In this document: piece after piece, positions 7,525-16,108 of the stretch
Layout of the letters: each line of letters starts with the position of its first letter
Numbering within the stretch: the first letter of the stretch is position 1
Source: an uncultured Desulfomicrobium sp.
GTDB lineage: Bacteria; Desulfobacterota; Desulfovibrionia; Desulfovibrionales; Desulfomicrobiaceae
DNA: 64,000 bases
Assembly: GCA_937872685.1 (NCBI GenBank)
Contig: CALMTS010000437.1
Span: forward strand, 1 to 64,000
Direction: 5' to 3'
Position numbers and translations under genes: made by a program
The notes under the pieces: generated by a model
Told to the model about the DNA's origin: nothing
Databases searched by the model: none
The model's input: only the letters and a program-made list of their open reading frames with translations

Positions 7525-8499
7525 TCAAAGGGTCAGCGCGATCCCGGCGAGGCTCTCCAGTTCTTCCGACAGGCCCAGGGCCTGGGTCATGGTTTCACCC
7601 AGGCAGACCAGGCCGTGGTTGTTCATGAATACGGCCTGGAAGTCGCGCGCGGCGATTCCAGCCTCCTGGCCGAGTTGCGGGGTGCCCGGCTCCCGGGCCT
7701 CAATGCGCGTGAGCCTGGCCGCGAAGACTCGCCCTTCGAAAAGCGGCAGGTCCAGGAGCGGCCCCTCGCCGCGCAGGGACAGGGCGATAAGTTTTGGGGG
7801 GTGGGTGTGCACAATGGCCCGCGCATCGGGCCGGTTGCGGTAGATTTCGAGGTGGACGGCCAATTCCGACGAGGCCCGTATGGCGGACATGGGCTCGCCG
7901 GTGTGCAGGTCCACCACGGCCAGATCCCGGGGGGTGAGGTGCCCCTTGGCGCTGCCCGATGCCGTGATGACGACGCGGTTGCCCTGGCGCATGCTGATGT
8001 TGCCGTTGAACCCGGCGAAAAGCCCGCGCAGCCAGCCGTCGCGGCCGGCCTCAAGGATGGCGCGGCCGGTGTCCGGGTTGACCAGGGCCGGGAATTCCTC
8101 GTTTCCCGGGGCGGGGCCGTTGTCGGGCTTGATGTCGATGACGGGCGTCCCGTCGATGACCTCCAGGGGGTGTACCTGCAGGCTCAGGCCGTCGCGCCCG
8201 ACGATACGCACCGGGTGCAGGCCGATGGGCGTCGGCCGGTCGGGCGACCGGGTGGAGAAGATGCCGCGCATGGGCAGGGCCCGGTTGCCTTTGGGGTGGC
8301 AGCGCAGGGTGTCCTGGTCGCCCTGGTGCATCCAGGTCAGGACCAGGATACTGTCACCGACCTGCAGATCCGTGGCCGCGGGTTCGAACCGCGGGTCCAG
8401 TTCTATCCTGACTGGCGGCAGGCTTTCCTCCCCGGATTTCGGGCATTGGTCGCGCGTGGCCAGATGGGAGCGAACTGTGCCGATGATGCGTGGATGCAT
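7525..8499 (-). CDS. Fusion protein: TrmO-like tRNA methyltransferase domain plus class II aldolase/adducin domain
   Basis: Residues about 1-135 match the TrmO/YaeB (TsaA-like, UPF0066) family, which methylates N6 of t6A37 in tRNA using SAM. The signature GIFSTRSPDRPTPIGL and DGTPVIDIKPD are clear. Residues about 138-324 form a class II aldolase/adducin domain (L-fuculose-phosphate aldolase-like) with GNISMR, the zinc-ligand motif IVHTHPP and NNHGLVCLG. A single frame runs through both with no stop or frameshift, and the start has a strong GGAGG 5 nt upstream. E. coli TrmO is about 235 aa with a different C-terminal domain. The sugar-phosphate substrate of the aldolase half is unknown, and whether both halves act together is unclear. 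It is transcribed alone with its own terminator. Confidence 0.88.
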   Translation of the reverse strand: MHPRIIGTVRSHLATRDQCPKSGEESLPPVRIELDPRFEPAATDLQVGDSILVLTWMHQGDQDTLRCHPKGNRALPMRGIFSTRSPDRPTPIGLHPVRIVGRDGLSLQVHPLEVIDGTPVIDIKPDNGPAPGNEEFPALVNPDTGRAILEAGRDGWLRGLFAGFNGNISMRQGNRVVITASGSAKGHLTPRDLAVVDLHTGEPMSAIRASSELAVHLEIYRNRPDARAIVHTHPPKLIALSLRGEGPLLDLPLFEGRVFAARLTRIEAREPGTPQLGQEAGIAARDFQAVFMNNHGLVCLGETMTQALGLSEELESLAGIALTL

Positions 8500-8727
8500 G
8501 GGACCTCCATGATGGGTAATGAACCATCAAACCCCACCGGGACCGCGGCGTCAAGGCGGGCGGCTCAGGGAATGCGGATTTCAGGGGCGCACGGTGTTTG
8601 TCGTGTCCGGGGCTTTGATTCCGACGCGTTCTGTGCGAAGAATTGATCCTTGCCGGAACGTTGCGCCTTTCATGACGCCGGCGCGCAGAGACGGCGTTTC
8701 CGGACGGAACATAACCGGAGGATGCGA

Positions 8728-10632
8728 GTGATTCAGCTTTTGTCGATAATCCCTCTGACGATGGACCATTCCTCGCCGAATTGGTCCGTGCACGGGCTTG
8801 TCGATCTGCCCATGTATTTCTGGGACGGCGTCCTTGTCGTTCTGGCCATCCTGAGCTTGGTGCTGTTGTTTCTGTTCTTCCACGGCCGCCGCACGGCGCG
8901 GAATCTGGAGCGGACCAGCTCCCTGCTGACCGAAGCGGCGTCTGAACGCGACGCGGCACTGCGGGTTGTTGAGGAACGCGAGTCTCTGTTCCGGCATCTC
9001 TTCGACCAGGCACAGGTGGGCATCTTCCGCAGCACTTTGGCCGGAGACCGCTTCCTGGTTGCGAACAGGGCGCTTGTGCGGATGTACGGCTACGAGTCCA
9101 TCGACCTGTTTCTGCAGGCTGTCCGTCCATCGGACCTCTACGATTTCCCGGAGCAGCGCGCCGAAGCCGTGCGCATGTTGCAGGAGCACGGACAGATCAC
9201 GAATTTCGAATTGAGTTTCAACCGGGCCGACGGCTCGCGGGGAGCCGTGCTCACCAGCATGTACCTGCGGTCCGCCGAAGGCTGGATCGAGGGTTCGGTG
9301 CTTGATATCACCGAACTGCGCATGGCGCACGCCGAAGTGGAGCGTCAGCACGGCTTTTTGCAGACACTTCTGAACGCCATCCCCAACCCGATTTTCTACA
9401 AGGACGCGGCAGGCGTGTACCGTCTGGTCAACGAGGCCTTTGCGCGCATGCTCGGCAGGCCCGAGAGCGAGCTGGTCGGGAAGAGTGTGCATGATATCGC
9501 GCCGCCGGACCTGGCCCACAAATATGAAGAGATGGACAACGTCCTGCTGCAGGCCCAGGGCCAGTCAACCCAGCGCTACGATTCCCAGGTGAAGTCCGAG
9601 CAGGGGCTGCGCAGCGTTGTCTTCTTCAAGGAGAGCATTCTCGACGCCACAGGAGCCATACGTGGCCTGGTCGGGACCATCTCCGACGTGACCCTCCTGC
9701 GAGAAAAGGAGCGCGAACTGCAGATCGCCACGGCGCGCTACCGGAACATTCTCGACAACGCCGTCGAGGGCATCGCGGAATTTTCTGCCCAGGGGGAATT
9801 CCTCGACGTCAACCCCGCCCTGGCCCGCATGCTCGGGTATATGACTCCATCGGAAGTGCTCGAGGACGCTCGTGAGCAGCCATACAAATTCTATGTCGAC
9901 CCCCCGCAGCGGGAGGCCATGGTCGAACTGGTCCGCGCCCAGGGGCACGTGCAGCGCTTCGAAATCCAGGTCCGGCGCAGGGACGGCGGATCGTCCTGGC
10001 TTTCCCTGAGCCTGAACGGCGTCATGGACGAGGCCGGCGGGCTCATGCGCATGCACGGCCTTGCGCTCGATGTCACCGTTCAGAAGAGGGAGCACGAGGA
10101 GCTGGCGCGCATGGCCTCCACGGACATTCTGACCGGCCTGGCGAACAGGGCCGCCATGCTTGCGCAACTGGACCGGATGCTGATCCAGGCGAAGGCGCGC
10201 GGATTGGTTTTGGGGGTGCTTTTCATGGACCTGGACGGCTTCAAGGACATCAATGACCAATGGGGGCATCAGGCCGGTGATCTTGTGCTGATCCAGGTCG
10301 CGGAACGGATCCGCCTGCGGTTGCGGGGCAGCGACGTGCTGGCGCGCATGGGCGGGGACGAGTTCGCCATCCTGCTCTGGGACCTCGGCGGGGAGCGCAA
10401 TCTGCACACCGTGGCCAAAGCCGTGGTGCGGGATATGCAGGCTCCGTTCGAATGTCTGGGCGTCTTCTGCAACCTGGGGGCAAGCCTCGGGGGGAGCCTT
10501 TTCCCGGAACACGCCTCGGGCAGCTCCGATCTTCTCGCCCTGGCCGACCAGGCCATGTACAGGGTCAAGCGGCAGGGCAAGAACGGGTTTTGCGTGCACG
10601 GGCGTGACCCGGTCCTGTTCGAGACGGATTGA
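8728..10632 (+). CDS. Membrane-anchored diguanylate cyclase with three PAS domains
   Basis: This protein is predicted to make cyclic di-GMP. It has one N-terminal transmembrane helix (VLVVLAILSLVLLFLFF), a short coiled coil, and three PAS/PAC modules at about residues 90-205, 215-325 and 335-455. A C-terminal GGDEF domain of about 160 residues follows, with an intact catalytic motif (RMGGDEFAILL, near residue 542). An RxxD product-inhibition site (RGSD) lies five residues before GGDEF. No EAL domain is present. The track starts the ORF at 8650, but GGAGG at 8717-8721 best fits GTG at 8728 (6 nt spacing); ATG 8722 is too close. It is divergent from the TrmO-aldolase gene. The signal sensed is unknown. 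Confidence 0.9.
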   Translation: MIQLLSIIPLTMDHSSPNWSVHGLVDLPMYFWDGVLVVLAILSLVLLFLFFHGRRTARNLERTSSLLTEAASERDAALRVVEERESLFRHLFDQAQVGIFRSTLAGDRFLVANRALVRMYGYESIDLFLQAVRPSDLYDFPEQRAEAVRMLQEHGQITNFELSFNRADGSRGAVLTSMYLRSAEGWIEGSVLDITELRMAHAEVERQHGFLQTLLNAIPNPIFYKDAAGVYRLVNEAFARMLGRPESELVGKSVHDIAPPDLAHKYEEMDNVLLQAQGQSTQRYDSQVKSEQGLRSVVFFKESILDATGAIRGLVGTISDVTLLREKERELQIATARYRNILDNAVEGIAEFSAQGEFLDVNPALARMLGYMTPSEVLEDAREQPYKFYVDPPQREAMVELVRAQGHVQRFEIQVRRRDGGSSWLSLSLNGVMDEAGGLMRMHGLALDVTVQKREHEELARMASTDILTGLANRAAMLAQLDRMLIQAKARGLVLGVLFMDLDGFKDINDQWGHQAGDLVLIQVAERIRLRLRGSDVLARMGGDEFAILLWDLGGERNLHTVAKAVVRDMQAPFECLGVFCNLGASLGGSLFPEHASGSSDLLALADQAMYRVKRQGKNGFCVHGRDPVLFETD

Positions 10633-10814
10633 TGCCGGTCGGCAGCGCGATTGTTCCCGGGTGCGGCAGATGCGTGCGGCGGGCCGTACGGGACCCGGCA
10701 GGCCCGGTGAGCGGGTCTTGGGCCGGATGACATGGGCGGATGGGTTTTTGTGTTGTCCCCCGTCGCGGGGCGACATCCTGGTACGGATCCTGTGTATTCA
10801 TGAGCGGAGTTGCC

Positions 10815-11666
10815 ATGAGCCGTTTTTCGACCAGTCTCCTGGGTGAAGCGCAAACATTGCTGCTGGCTACGGACGGTTCCCCTTTCAGCGAAGGGGCCAT
10901 GCAGGAAGCCATATTCTTCGGGCAGGCCTGCAAGGCCAAGGTCATCGTCCTGCATGTCGTCAGGATCGATACGGAATCCCTCAAGGCGGCCAATGACAGG
11001 CTGCGGCGCAAGCGGCAGGAAATCGCGCCGTATTTCGAGCAGGTCCGCAAGATGGCCCGGGACAGCGGGGTGGAATGCGAGACCGTGATGGTCGGCTCCT
11101 CCGTTCCCGAGCACGCCATCGTCGAACAGGCCCGGATGCGCAAGGCCGACGTCATCCTCATGGGACGTCACGGCAAGGCCGGCCGGTTGTACCTGATGGT
11201 CGGGAGCATGACTTCGAAGGTCATCGGCCTGGGCTTTCCCATGGTGCTGGTGGTCCCCAGCGAGGCCCTGATAACCGGCGCCCACATGCTCGTGGCCGTC
11301 GAGGACACTCCGGGCAGCCGCCTGGCCGTCGAGGAGGCCCTGAGCCTGGGCATGTGCTGCACCACCCTGGAGCGCCTGACCTTCGTGTCCGTGGCCAAGC
11401 GCCAGAACGGACTCGATGCGGCCAGGAAGATGGTCGAAGACGTCTGCGTCCGTGGCAGGGGGCAGTGGCCGCAGATCGAGTTCGAGGCCGTGGCCGCGGT
11501 CGGCCACCCGTCGAATATCATCGTCCGGGCCGCCGAAGAGCGCGGCGTGGACATGATCATGCTGGGCGGGATGAGCGCCGGGCCTCTGCCAAGGATGTTC
11601 ACGGGCCGCGTGACCAAGGAGGTCTGCGGCTGGGCCCATTGCGCGGTTCTCGTGGTTACGGCCTAG
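10815..11666 (+). CDS. Tandem-domain universal stress protein (UspA family)
   Basis: The 283-aa protein contains two Usp domains. The first (residues about 12-145) starts LLLATDGSPFSEGAMQEA and ends in an ATP-binding-like loop (VILMGRHGKAGRLYLMVGSMTSKVI). The second (about 150-280) starts MLVAVEDTPGSRLAVEEAL and ends with a degenerate loop (IMLGGMSAGPLPRMFTGRVTKEV). ATP binding is plausible only for the first. The start at 10815 is chosen because GGAG lies 7 nt upstream and the homologous region begins there; the track start at 10740 is unsupported. The gene precedes sulP by 75 nt and may be co-transcribed with it. Tandem Usp proteins often accompany transporters; the exact role is unknown. 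Confidence 0.88.
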   Translation: MSRFSTSLLGEAQTLLLATDGSPFSEGAMQEAIFFGQACKAKVIVLHVVRIDTESLKAANDRLRRKRQEIAPYFEQVRKMARDSGVECETVMVGSSVPEHAIVEQARMRKADVILMGRHGKAGRLYLMVGSMTSKVIGLGFPMVLVVPSEALITGAHMLVAVEDTPGSRLAVEEALSLGMCCTTLERLTFVSVAKRQNGLDAARKMVEDVCVRGRGQWPQIEFEAVAAVGHPSNIIVRAAEERGVDMIMLGGMSAGPLPRMFTGRVTKEVCGWAHCAVLVVTA

Positions 11667-11741
11667 GTTTTCACTGGATTGTCCGGCCGCAGATTGCGCG
11701 GCCTTTTCGGTTTCATGAATTTCAGGACAAGGAACGGTACC

Positions 11742-13862
11742 ATGTCGGCCAGGCTTTTGCGCTTCTTTCCCTTTCTCGCGTGGTTTCCCATCTCCGCACT
11801 GACTGTGCGGGCAGACCTCATGGCAGGCATCACGGGGGCCCTGATCCTCGTGCCCAAGGCCATGGCCTATGCCCAGCTGTCCGGGCTGCCACTGTACTTC
11901 GGCCTCTACACCGCCTTCGTGCCCGCCATGGTCGGCGCCCTCTGGGGGTCGTCCAGGCAACTGGCCACGGGCCCGGTGGCCATCGTCTCTCTCATGACGG
12001 CCGCAGCCATAACGCCGCTGGCCGTATCCAACACACCGGAGTACATCGGGCTGGCCCTGTTGCTGACGCTGCTGGTGGGGATTGTCCAGCTGCTCCTGGG
12101 CGTGCTCAAGCTCGGGACCATCGTCAATTTCGTGTCCCACCCGGTGATTCTGGGCTTCATGAACGCGGCCGCAATCATCATCGGCCTTTCCCAACTGGAC
12201 CTGCTCCTGGGCATCCCCAAGGGGCGCAGCGATTTCTTCCTGAAGGACATATGGGAGATGCTGTGGCTTCTCCCCCACACCCACCTGCCGACCCTGGCCA
12301 TGGCCCTGCTGGGACTGGCGCTGCTGATCGGGATCAAGAGGATACCCATGATGTCCAAGGCCAGCGTCCTGGCCGCGGTGGTCATCGCCACGCTAGTCAG
12401 CGCCTTCGTGGGCTACGATCAGCGTGGAACGGCCGAGCTGTCCGAAATCGCCACACCCCAGGCCCGCGAGATGGTGACCCGGTACGAGGAGAGCACCGCC
12501 CGGATGGGACAGGTCGCCGCGGACATCGCGTCCCTTGCGGCGCGGCAGCGGCAGGCGGAAAAGGAGGGGCAGGTCTGGGTGGCCGCCGGCCTGCGGCATC
12601 AGGTCGAGCTGGCGCGGCTGGACATGCGCTCTTTGGAGAGGCGGCACAACGAACTGCTGCGCGGGGTGCGGCAGTTGCGGTTCGTGCGCCCCGAAGGTGA
12701 GGAAAAAGGCTTGTTGTACGAGGTGGGCGAGTCTCCCGACGGCATGGCGACGGACAACCGCGCATGGCATATCAAGGGCATCAAGGACGGGGTCATGAAG
12801 CTTGTCGGCGGCGGAGACGTGGTGGGCGAGGTGCCGTCCGGCCTGCCGTCCCTGCGTCTGCCGGCCATGGATCTCGACGCAGCGCTGCAGCTTTTCTCCG
12901 CAGCGCTCATCATCGCCCTGGTGGCTTTCATGGAGTCCATTTCCATGGCCAAGGCCATGGCCAGCAAGGCCCGGCAGCACATCGACCCCAACCAGGAGCT
13001 GATCGGCCAGGGGCTGGCCAACATAGGGGGATCCTTTTTCCAGTCCTATCCCGCCTGCGGTTCCTTCACGGGATCGGCCATCAACTTCCAGGCAGGGGCC
13101 AAGACCGGGCTGGCCATGGTCTTCAACGGCCTGTTCGTGGGCGTCACCCTCCTTTTCTTCACCCCCTTGCTCTTTCATCTGCCCAAGGCCGTCCTGGCCG
13201 TGATCATCGTCATGGCCGTCGCCAGCCTGATCACGCCCCACGCCTTCGTCCACACCTGGAAGGCCAACCGCGGGGACGGCTTCGTGGCCGTCGTCACGTT
13301 CGTCGTCACCCTCATTGCGGCCCCGCATCTGGACCGGGGCATCATTACGGGCGCGGCCCTGTCCATCTGCCTCTATCTCTACAGGACCATGGCCCCGCGC
13401 GTGGCCATCCTGGGACGCTATGCCGACGGGACCATGCGCGACGTGAATGTCCATCCGGAAGTGTCCACCTCGGCCATGGTCACGGTCATGCGCTTCGACG
13501 GGTCCCTGTATTTCGCCAACGTGGCGCATTTCGAGGATGCCGTGCTGAAGGCCGTGGCCGACCACAAGGATGCCCGGTTCCTGCTCGTGGTCGGAGACGC
13601 CGTCAATTACCTGGATTCGTCCGGCGAGGAGATGCTGCAGAGCCTGGTGGGACAGTTGAGGGAGGCGGGGGTGGAACCGGTCTTTTCGGGGCTCAAGAAG
13701 CAGGTTCTCGATGTGATGCGCAGCACCGGGCTCTACGAGCGCATCGGAGACGAGAACATCTTCGCCACAGAGTGCCAGGCCCTCAAAGCCATTTTCCGGA
13801 GGATGGGCCAGGACGTAGAGGACGACGCCCTGTTCGAGCACGTCAAGACCATGGTCTGCTGA
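11742..13862 (+). CDS. SulP-family anion transporter with STAS domain and an extra soluble insert
   Basis: This is a membrane transporter for sulfate or other anions (bicarbonate is also possible for SulP). The N-terminal SulP signature (GALILVPKAMAYAQLSGLP) and multiple TM helices precede a hydrophilic, coiled-coil-like segment at about residues 225-370 (REMVTRYEESTARMG, RLDMRSLERRHNELL). The second TM block resumes at VGEVPSGLPSLRLP. A C-terminal STAS domain (about 565-690, VMRFDGSLYFANVAHFEDAV) ends the protein. At 706 aa it is longer than typical bacterial SulP proteins (550-600 aa), and the insert accounts for most of this. ATG 11742 has AAGGA 8 nt upstream; the track start at 11679 does not. 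A bidirectional terminator follows. Substrate is not determinable here. Confidence 0.92.
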   Translation: MSARLLRFFPFLAWFPISALTVRADLMAGITGALILVPKAMAYAQLSGLPLYFGLYTAFVPAMVGALWGSSRQLATGPVAIVSLMTAAAITPLAVSNTPEYIGLALLLTLLVGIVQLLLGVLKLGTIVNFVSHPVILGFMNAAAIIIGLSQLDLLLGIPKGRSDFFLKDIWEMLWLLPHTHLPTLAMALLGLALLIGIKRIPMMSKASVLAAVVIATLVSAFVGYDQRGTAELSEIATPQAREMVTRYEESTARMGQVAADIASLAARQRQAEKEGQVWVAAGLRHQVELARLDMRSLERRHNELLRGVRQLRFVRPEGEEKGLLYEVGESPDGMATDNRAWHIKGIKDGVMKLVGGGDVVGEVPSGLPSLRLPAMDLDAALQLFSAALIIALVAFMESISMAKAMASKARQHIDPNQELIGQGLANIGGSFFQSYPACGSFTGSAINFQAGAKTGLAMVFNGLFVGVTLLFFTPLLFHLPKAVLAVIIVMAVASLITPHAFVHTWKANRGDGFVAVVTFVVTLIAAPHLDRGIITGAALSICLYLYRTMAPRVAILGRYADGTMRDVNVHPEVSTSAMVTVMRFDGSLYFANVAHFEDAVLKAVADHKDARFLLVVGDAVNYLDSSGEEMLQSLVGQLREAGVEPVFSGLKKQVLDVMRSTGLYERIGDENIFATECQALKAIFRRMGQDVEDDALFEHVKTMVC

Positions 13863-13899
13863 AGAACCGCGCTCCGGCGGGTTCGCATTCTTCTGCGCG

Positions 13900-13942
13900 A
13901 AAAAAGGACGGGGCGTCGTAAAACGGCGCCCCGTCCTTTTTT
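13900..13942. terminator. Bidirectional terminator between sulP and the UvrD-like helicase
   Basis: AAAAAAGGACGGGGCG and CGCCCCGTCCTTTTTT form a perfect 16-bp stem with an 11-nt loop, giving a T-run on both strands between convergent genes. Confidence 0.92.
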
Positions 13943-13946
13943 CGGC

Positions 13947-16106
13947 TCATTCCAATTCGACGAAATCCTCGATGATCAGCTTGAGCCCGAAGCCCGGGAA
14001 GTTGATCTTGTACTTGTTGGGCTCCACCCGCTGCACGACCTTGCCTCGCCCGAAGATCTTGTGCCGGGCGTAGGTGCCCTGGACCGGGGTCTGTCCCGCC
14101 GGCTTCGGGCGGGGCGGTTCGTCCACGGAGAATTCCGCCGCGCAGGAGTCGGGGCGCGGGGCGGCAGGCTTCGGGGACGGCAGCGTCTGCAGGCCCACGC
14201 CGCCGGTGAACTGTTCGCGGTAGCGGGACATGAGGTGCGCGGGGATGTCCTGCAGGAAGGGGCTGACCCGGGCCGGGGTGGTGGCCGAGAGCTCCCGGCT
14301 GTAGAGGGTCTCGGGGGAGAAGAGGGTCAGGCTGTCGCGGGCGCGGGTGCAGGCCACGTACAGGAGGCGCCGTTCCTCCTCGAAATCGTCGTTGTCGTTC
14401 AATGCGTGGCGGGACGGAAAGCGGTCCTCCACCAGGTCGATGATCAGTACCGCGTCCCATTCCAGACCCTTGGCCGAATGGACCGTGGACAGGGTCACGG
14501 CCTGGCCGAGGCGCTCCTCGGCATCGGGGCTGTCCAGGCTCAAGTCGCCCAGAAAGGCGGGTATGTCGTCGTAGCCGAGGGCGATCTGCGTCAGCTCCTC
14601 GAGTCCCGCCTCGCGGCGCGGGTAATCGTCCGGGAATTTTTCCTTCATGACGGGCAGGTAGTATTCCAGCACGAAGGTGATGGCCGTGGACGGCCGCATG
14701 ACCTGGGTGCGCAGGGTGTCGAGCACGCGCAGGAGCTCGTCCAGCCGGGGCCGTTTGGCGCGCTGGGCCCTGATGAAGGCCTGGTCGTTGATCATGGCCG
14801 CGTGGTGGATCTTCTGGGCGCTTTTGGGCCCGATGCCGGGCACGTTGGACAGGACCCGCTGCCAGGCCGGCAGGTCCGAGGCGTTCAGGCCCAGGCGCAG
14901 GCAGGCCAGGACATCCTTGATGTGGGCCGCCTCGGAGAACTTGATCCCGCCGTACTTGCGGAAACCCAGGCCGATCTTGTTCAGTTCCACTTCCACATGG
15001 TAGGATTGATATCCGGCCCTGAAGAGCACGGCGATCTGGTCCAGGGGGTAGGTCCGCGCGAGCTCCACGACCTTGGCCGTGACCAGGCGGGCCTGGCTGC
15101 GGTCCGAGAAGGGCAGGATGTGCTCGGGCAGGCGGGAGTCCGTGCGCTCGGAGAAGAGGTTCTTGCAGAATTTGTCGCGGAATCCGTCCAGGATGGCGTT
15201 GGTCAGCTCCAGGATGGGCTGGGTGGATCGGTAATTCTGTTCCAGCTTGATGACCCTGGTCCCAGGGAAGGTCTTGGGAAAGTCCAGGATGTTGCGCACG
15301 TTGGCGCCGCGAAACGCGTAGATGGACTGGGCGTCGTCGCCCACGGCCATGATGTTGGGCGACTGGTCTCCGGGCCGCGTCAGCAGGCGCACCAGCCGGG
15401 CCTGGACCAGGTTGGTGTCCTGGTACTCGTCGACCATGATGTGTGAAATCGAAGATGATACGGTCTCGCGTACGTGTTCGTGTTCCGTCAGGAGCCGCTC
15501 CAGCAGGAAGAGCAGGTCGTCGTAGTCCAGGAGGCCGCATTCGCGCTTGATCCGCTCATACTCTTCAATCAGGCGCGTCAGGTCGTCTTCGTAGGCGCCC
15601 AGGTGGTAGGCTTCCTGGCGCAGGACCTGGGAGAGGGGCAGCTCCTTGTTGCGGCACTTGCTGTAGAGTCCCAGGACTGTGGCGCGTTTGGGGAATTTGC
15701 GATCACCGCGGCCGATGCTCAGGCGGTCCTTGGCCTGCCCGAGGATGTCTTCGCCGTCGGAGCGGTCCATGACGGTGGCCCCGCGTTCGAAGCCCAGGAG
15801 GCCTGCGTGCTGTTTGAGCAGCGAGTAGGCGAAGCCGTGGAAGGTGCCGCCTCGTACTCCGCCCAGGCCCTGGTGGCCCAGGAGCCCTTCGGCGCGGTGC
15901 AGCATCTCGGAGGAGGCCTTGCGGGTGAAGGTCAGAAGCAGGATTTCGGACGGGCAGATCCCGGACTCCACCAGGCGGGCCAGGCGGTAGACGATGGTGC
16001 GGGTCTTGCCCGACCCCGCCCCTGCGATGACAAGGACCGGGCCGTCCAGGGTGGTGGCGGCTTCGTATTGGGCCGGGTTCAGGTCTTTTTCGTAGTCGAT
16101 GCGCAT
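13947..16106 (-). CDS. UvrD/PcrA/Rep-family ATP-dependent 3'-5' DNA helicase
   Basis: This superfamily 1A helicase probably acts in DNA repair or in removing proteins from DNA. The 719-aa protein has Q-motif/N-terminal LNPAQYEAA, Walker A (AGAGSGKTRT), motif Ia (LTFTRKASSEM), motif II (MVDEYQDTN), motif III (VGDDAQSIYAFRGA), motif IV (EQNYRSTQPIL), motif V (TVHSAKGLEWDAV) and motif VI (RRLLYVACTRARDSL). The C-terminus (HKIFGRGKVVQRVEPNKYKINFPGFG) resembles the Tudor-like domain with which PcrA/UvrD contact RNA polymerase. It starts only 2 nt after the stop of the upstream phosphodiesterase-like gene, so the two are probably translationally coupled. UvrD, PcrA and Rep cannot be separated reliably by eye. 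Confidence 0.94.
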   Translation of the reverse strand: MRIDYEKDLNPAQYEAATTLDGPVLVIAGAGSGKTRTIVYRLARLVESGICPSEILLLTFTRKASSEMLHRAEGLLGHQGLGGVRGGTFHGFAYSLLKQHAGLLGFERGATVMDRSDGEDILGQAKDRLSIGRGDRKFPKRATVLGLYSKCRNKELPLSQVLRQEAYHLGAYEDDLTRLIEEYERIKRECGLLDYDDLLFLLERLLTEHEHVRETVSSSISHIMVDEYQDTNLVQARLVRLLTRPGDQSPNIMAVGDDAQSIYAFRGANVRNILDFPKTFPGTRVIKLEQNYRSTQPILELTNAILDGFRDKFCKNLFSERTDSRLPEHILPFSDRSQARLVTAKVVELARTYPLDQIAVLFRAGYQSYHVEVELNKIGLGFRKYGGIKFSEAAHIKDVLACLRLGLNASDLPAWQRVLSNVPGIGPKSAQKIHHAAMINDQAFIRAQRAKRPRLDELLRVLDTLRTQVMRPSTAITFVLEYYLPVMKEKFPDDYPRREAGLEELTQIALGYDDIPAFLGDLSLDSPDAEERLGQAVTLSTVHSAKGLEWDAVLIIDLVEDRFPSRHALNDNDDFEEERRLLYVACTRARDSLTLFSPETLYSRELSATTPARVSPFLQDIPAHLMSRYREQFTGGVGLQTLPSPKPAAPRPDSCAAEFSVDEPPRPKPAGQTPVQGTYARHKIFGRGKVVQRVEPNKYKINFPGFGLKLIIEDFVELE

Positions 16107-16108
16107 GG

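Noticed and set aside
11075-12700. A 541-aa plus-strand ORF across the Usp-SulP junction
   Set aside because: It is an out-of-frame shadow dominated by Arg, Gly, Pro and His; the UspA and SulP frames explain the region.
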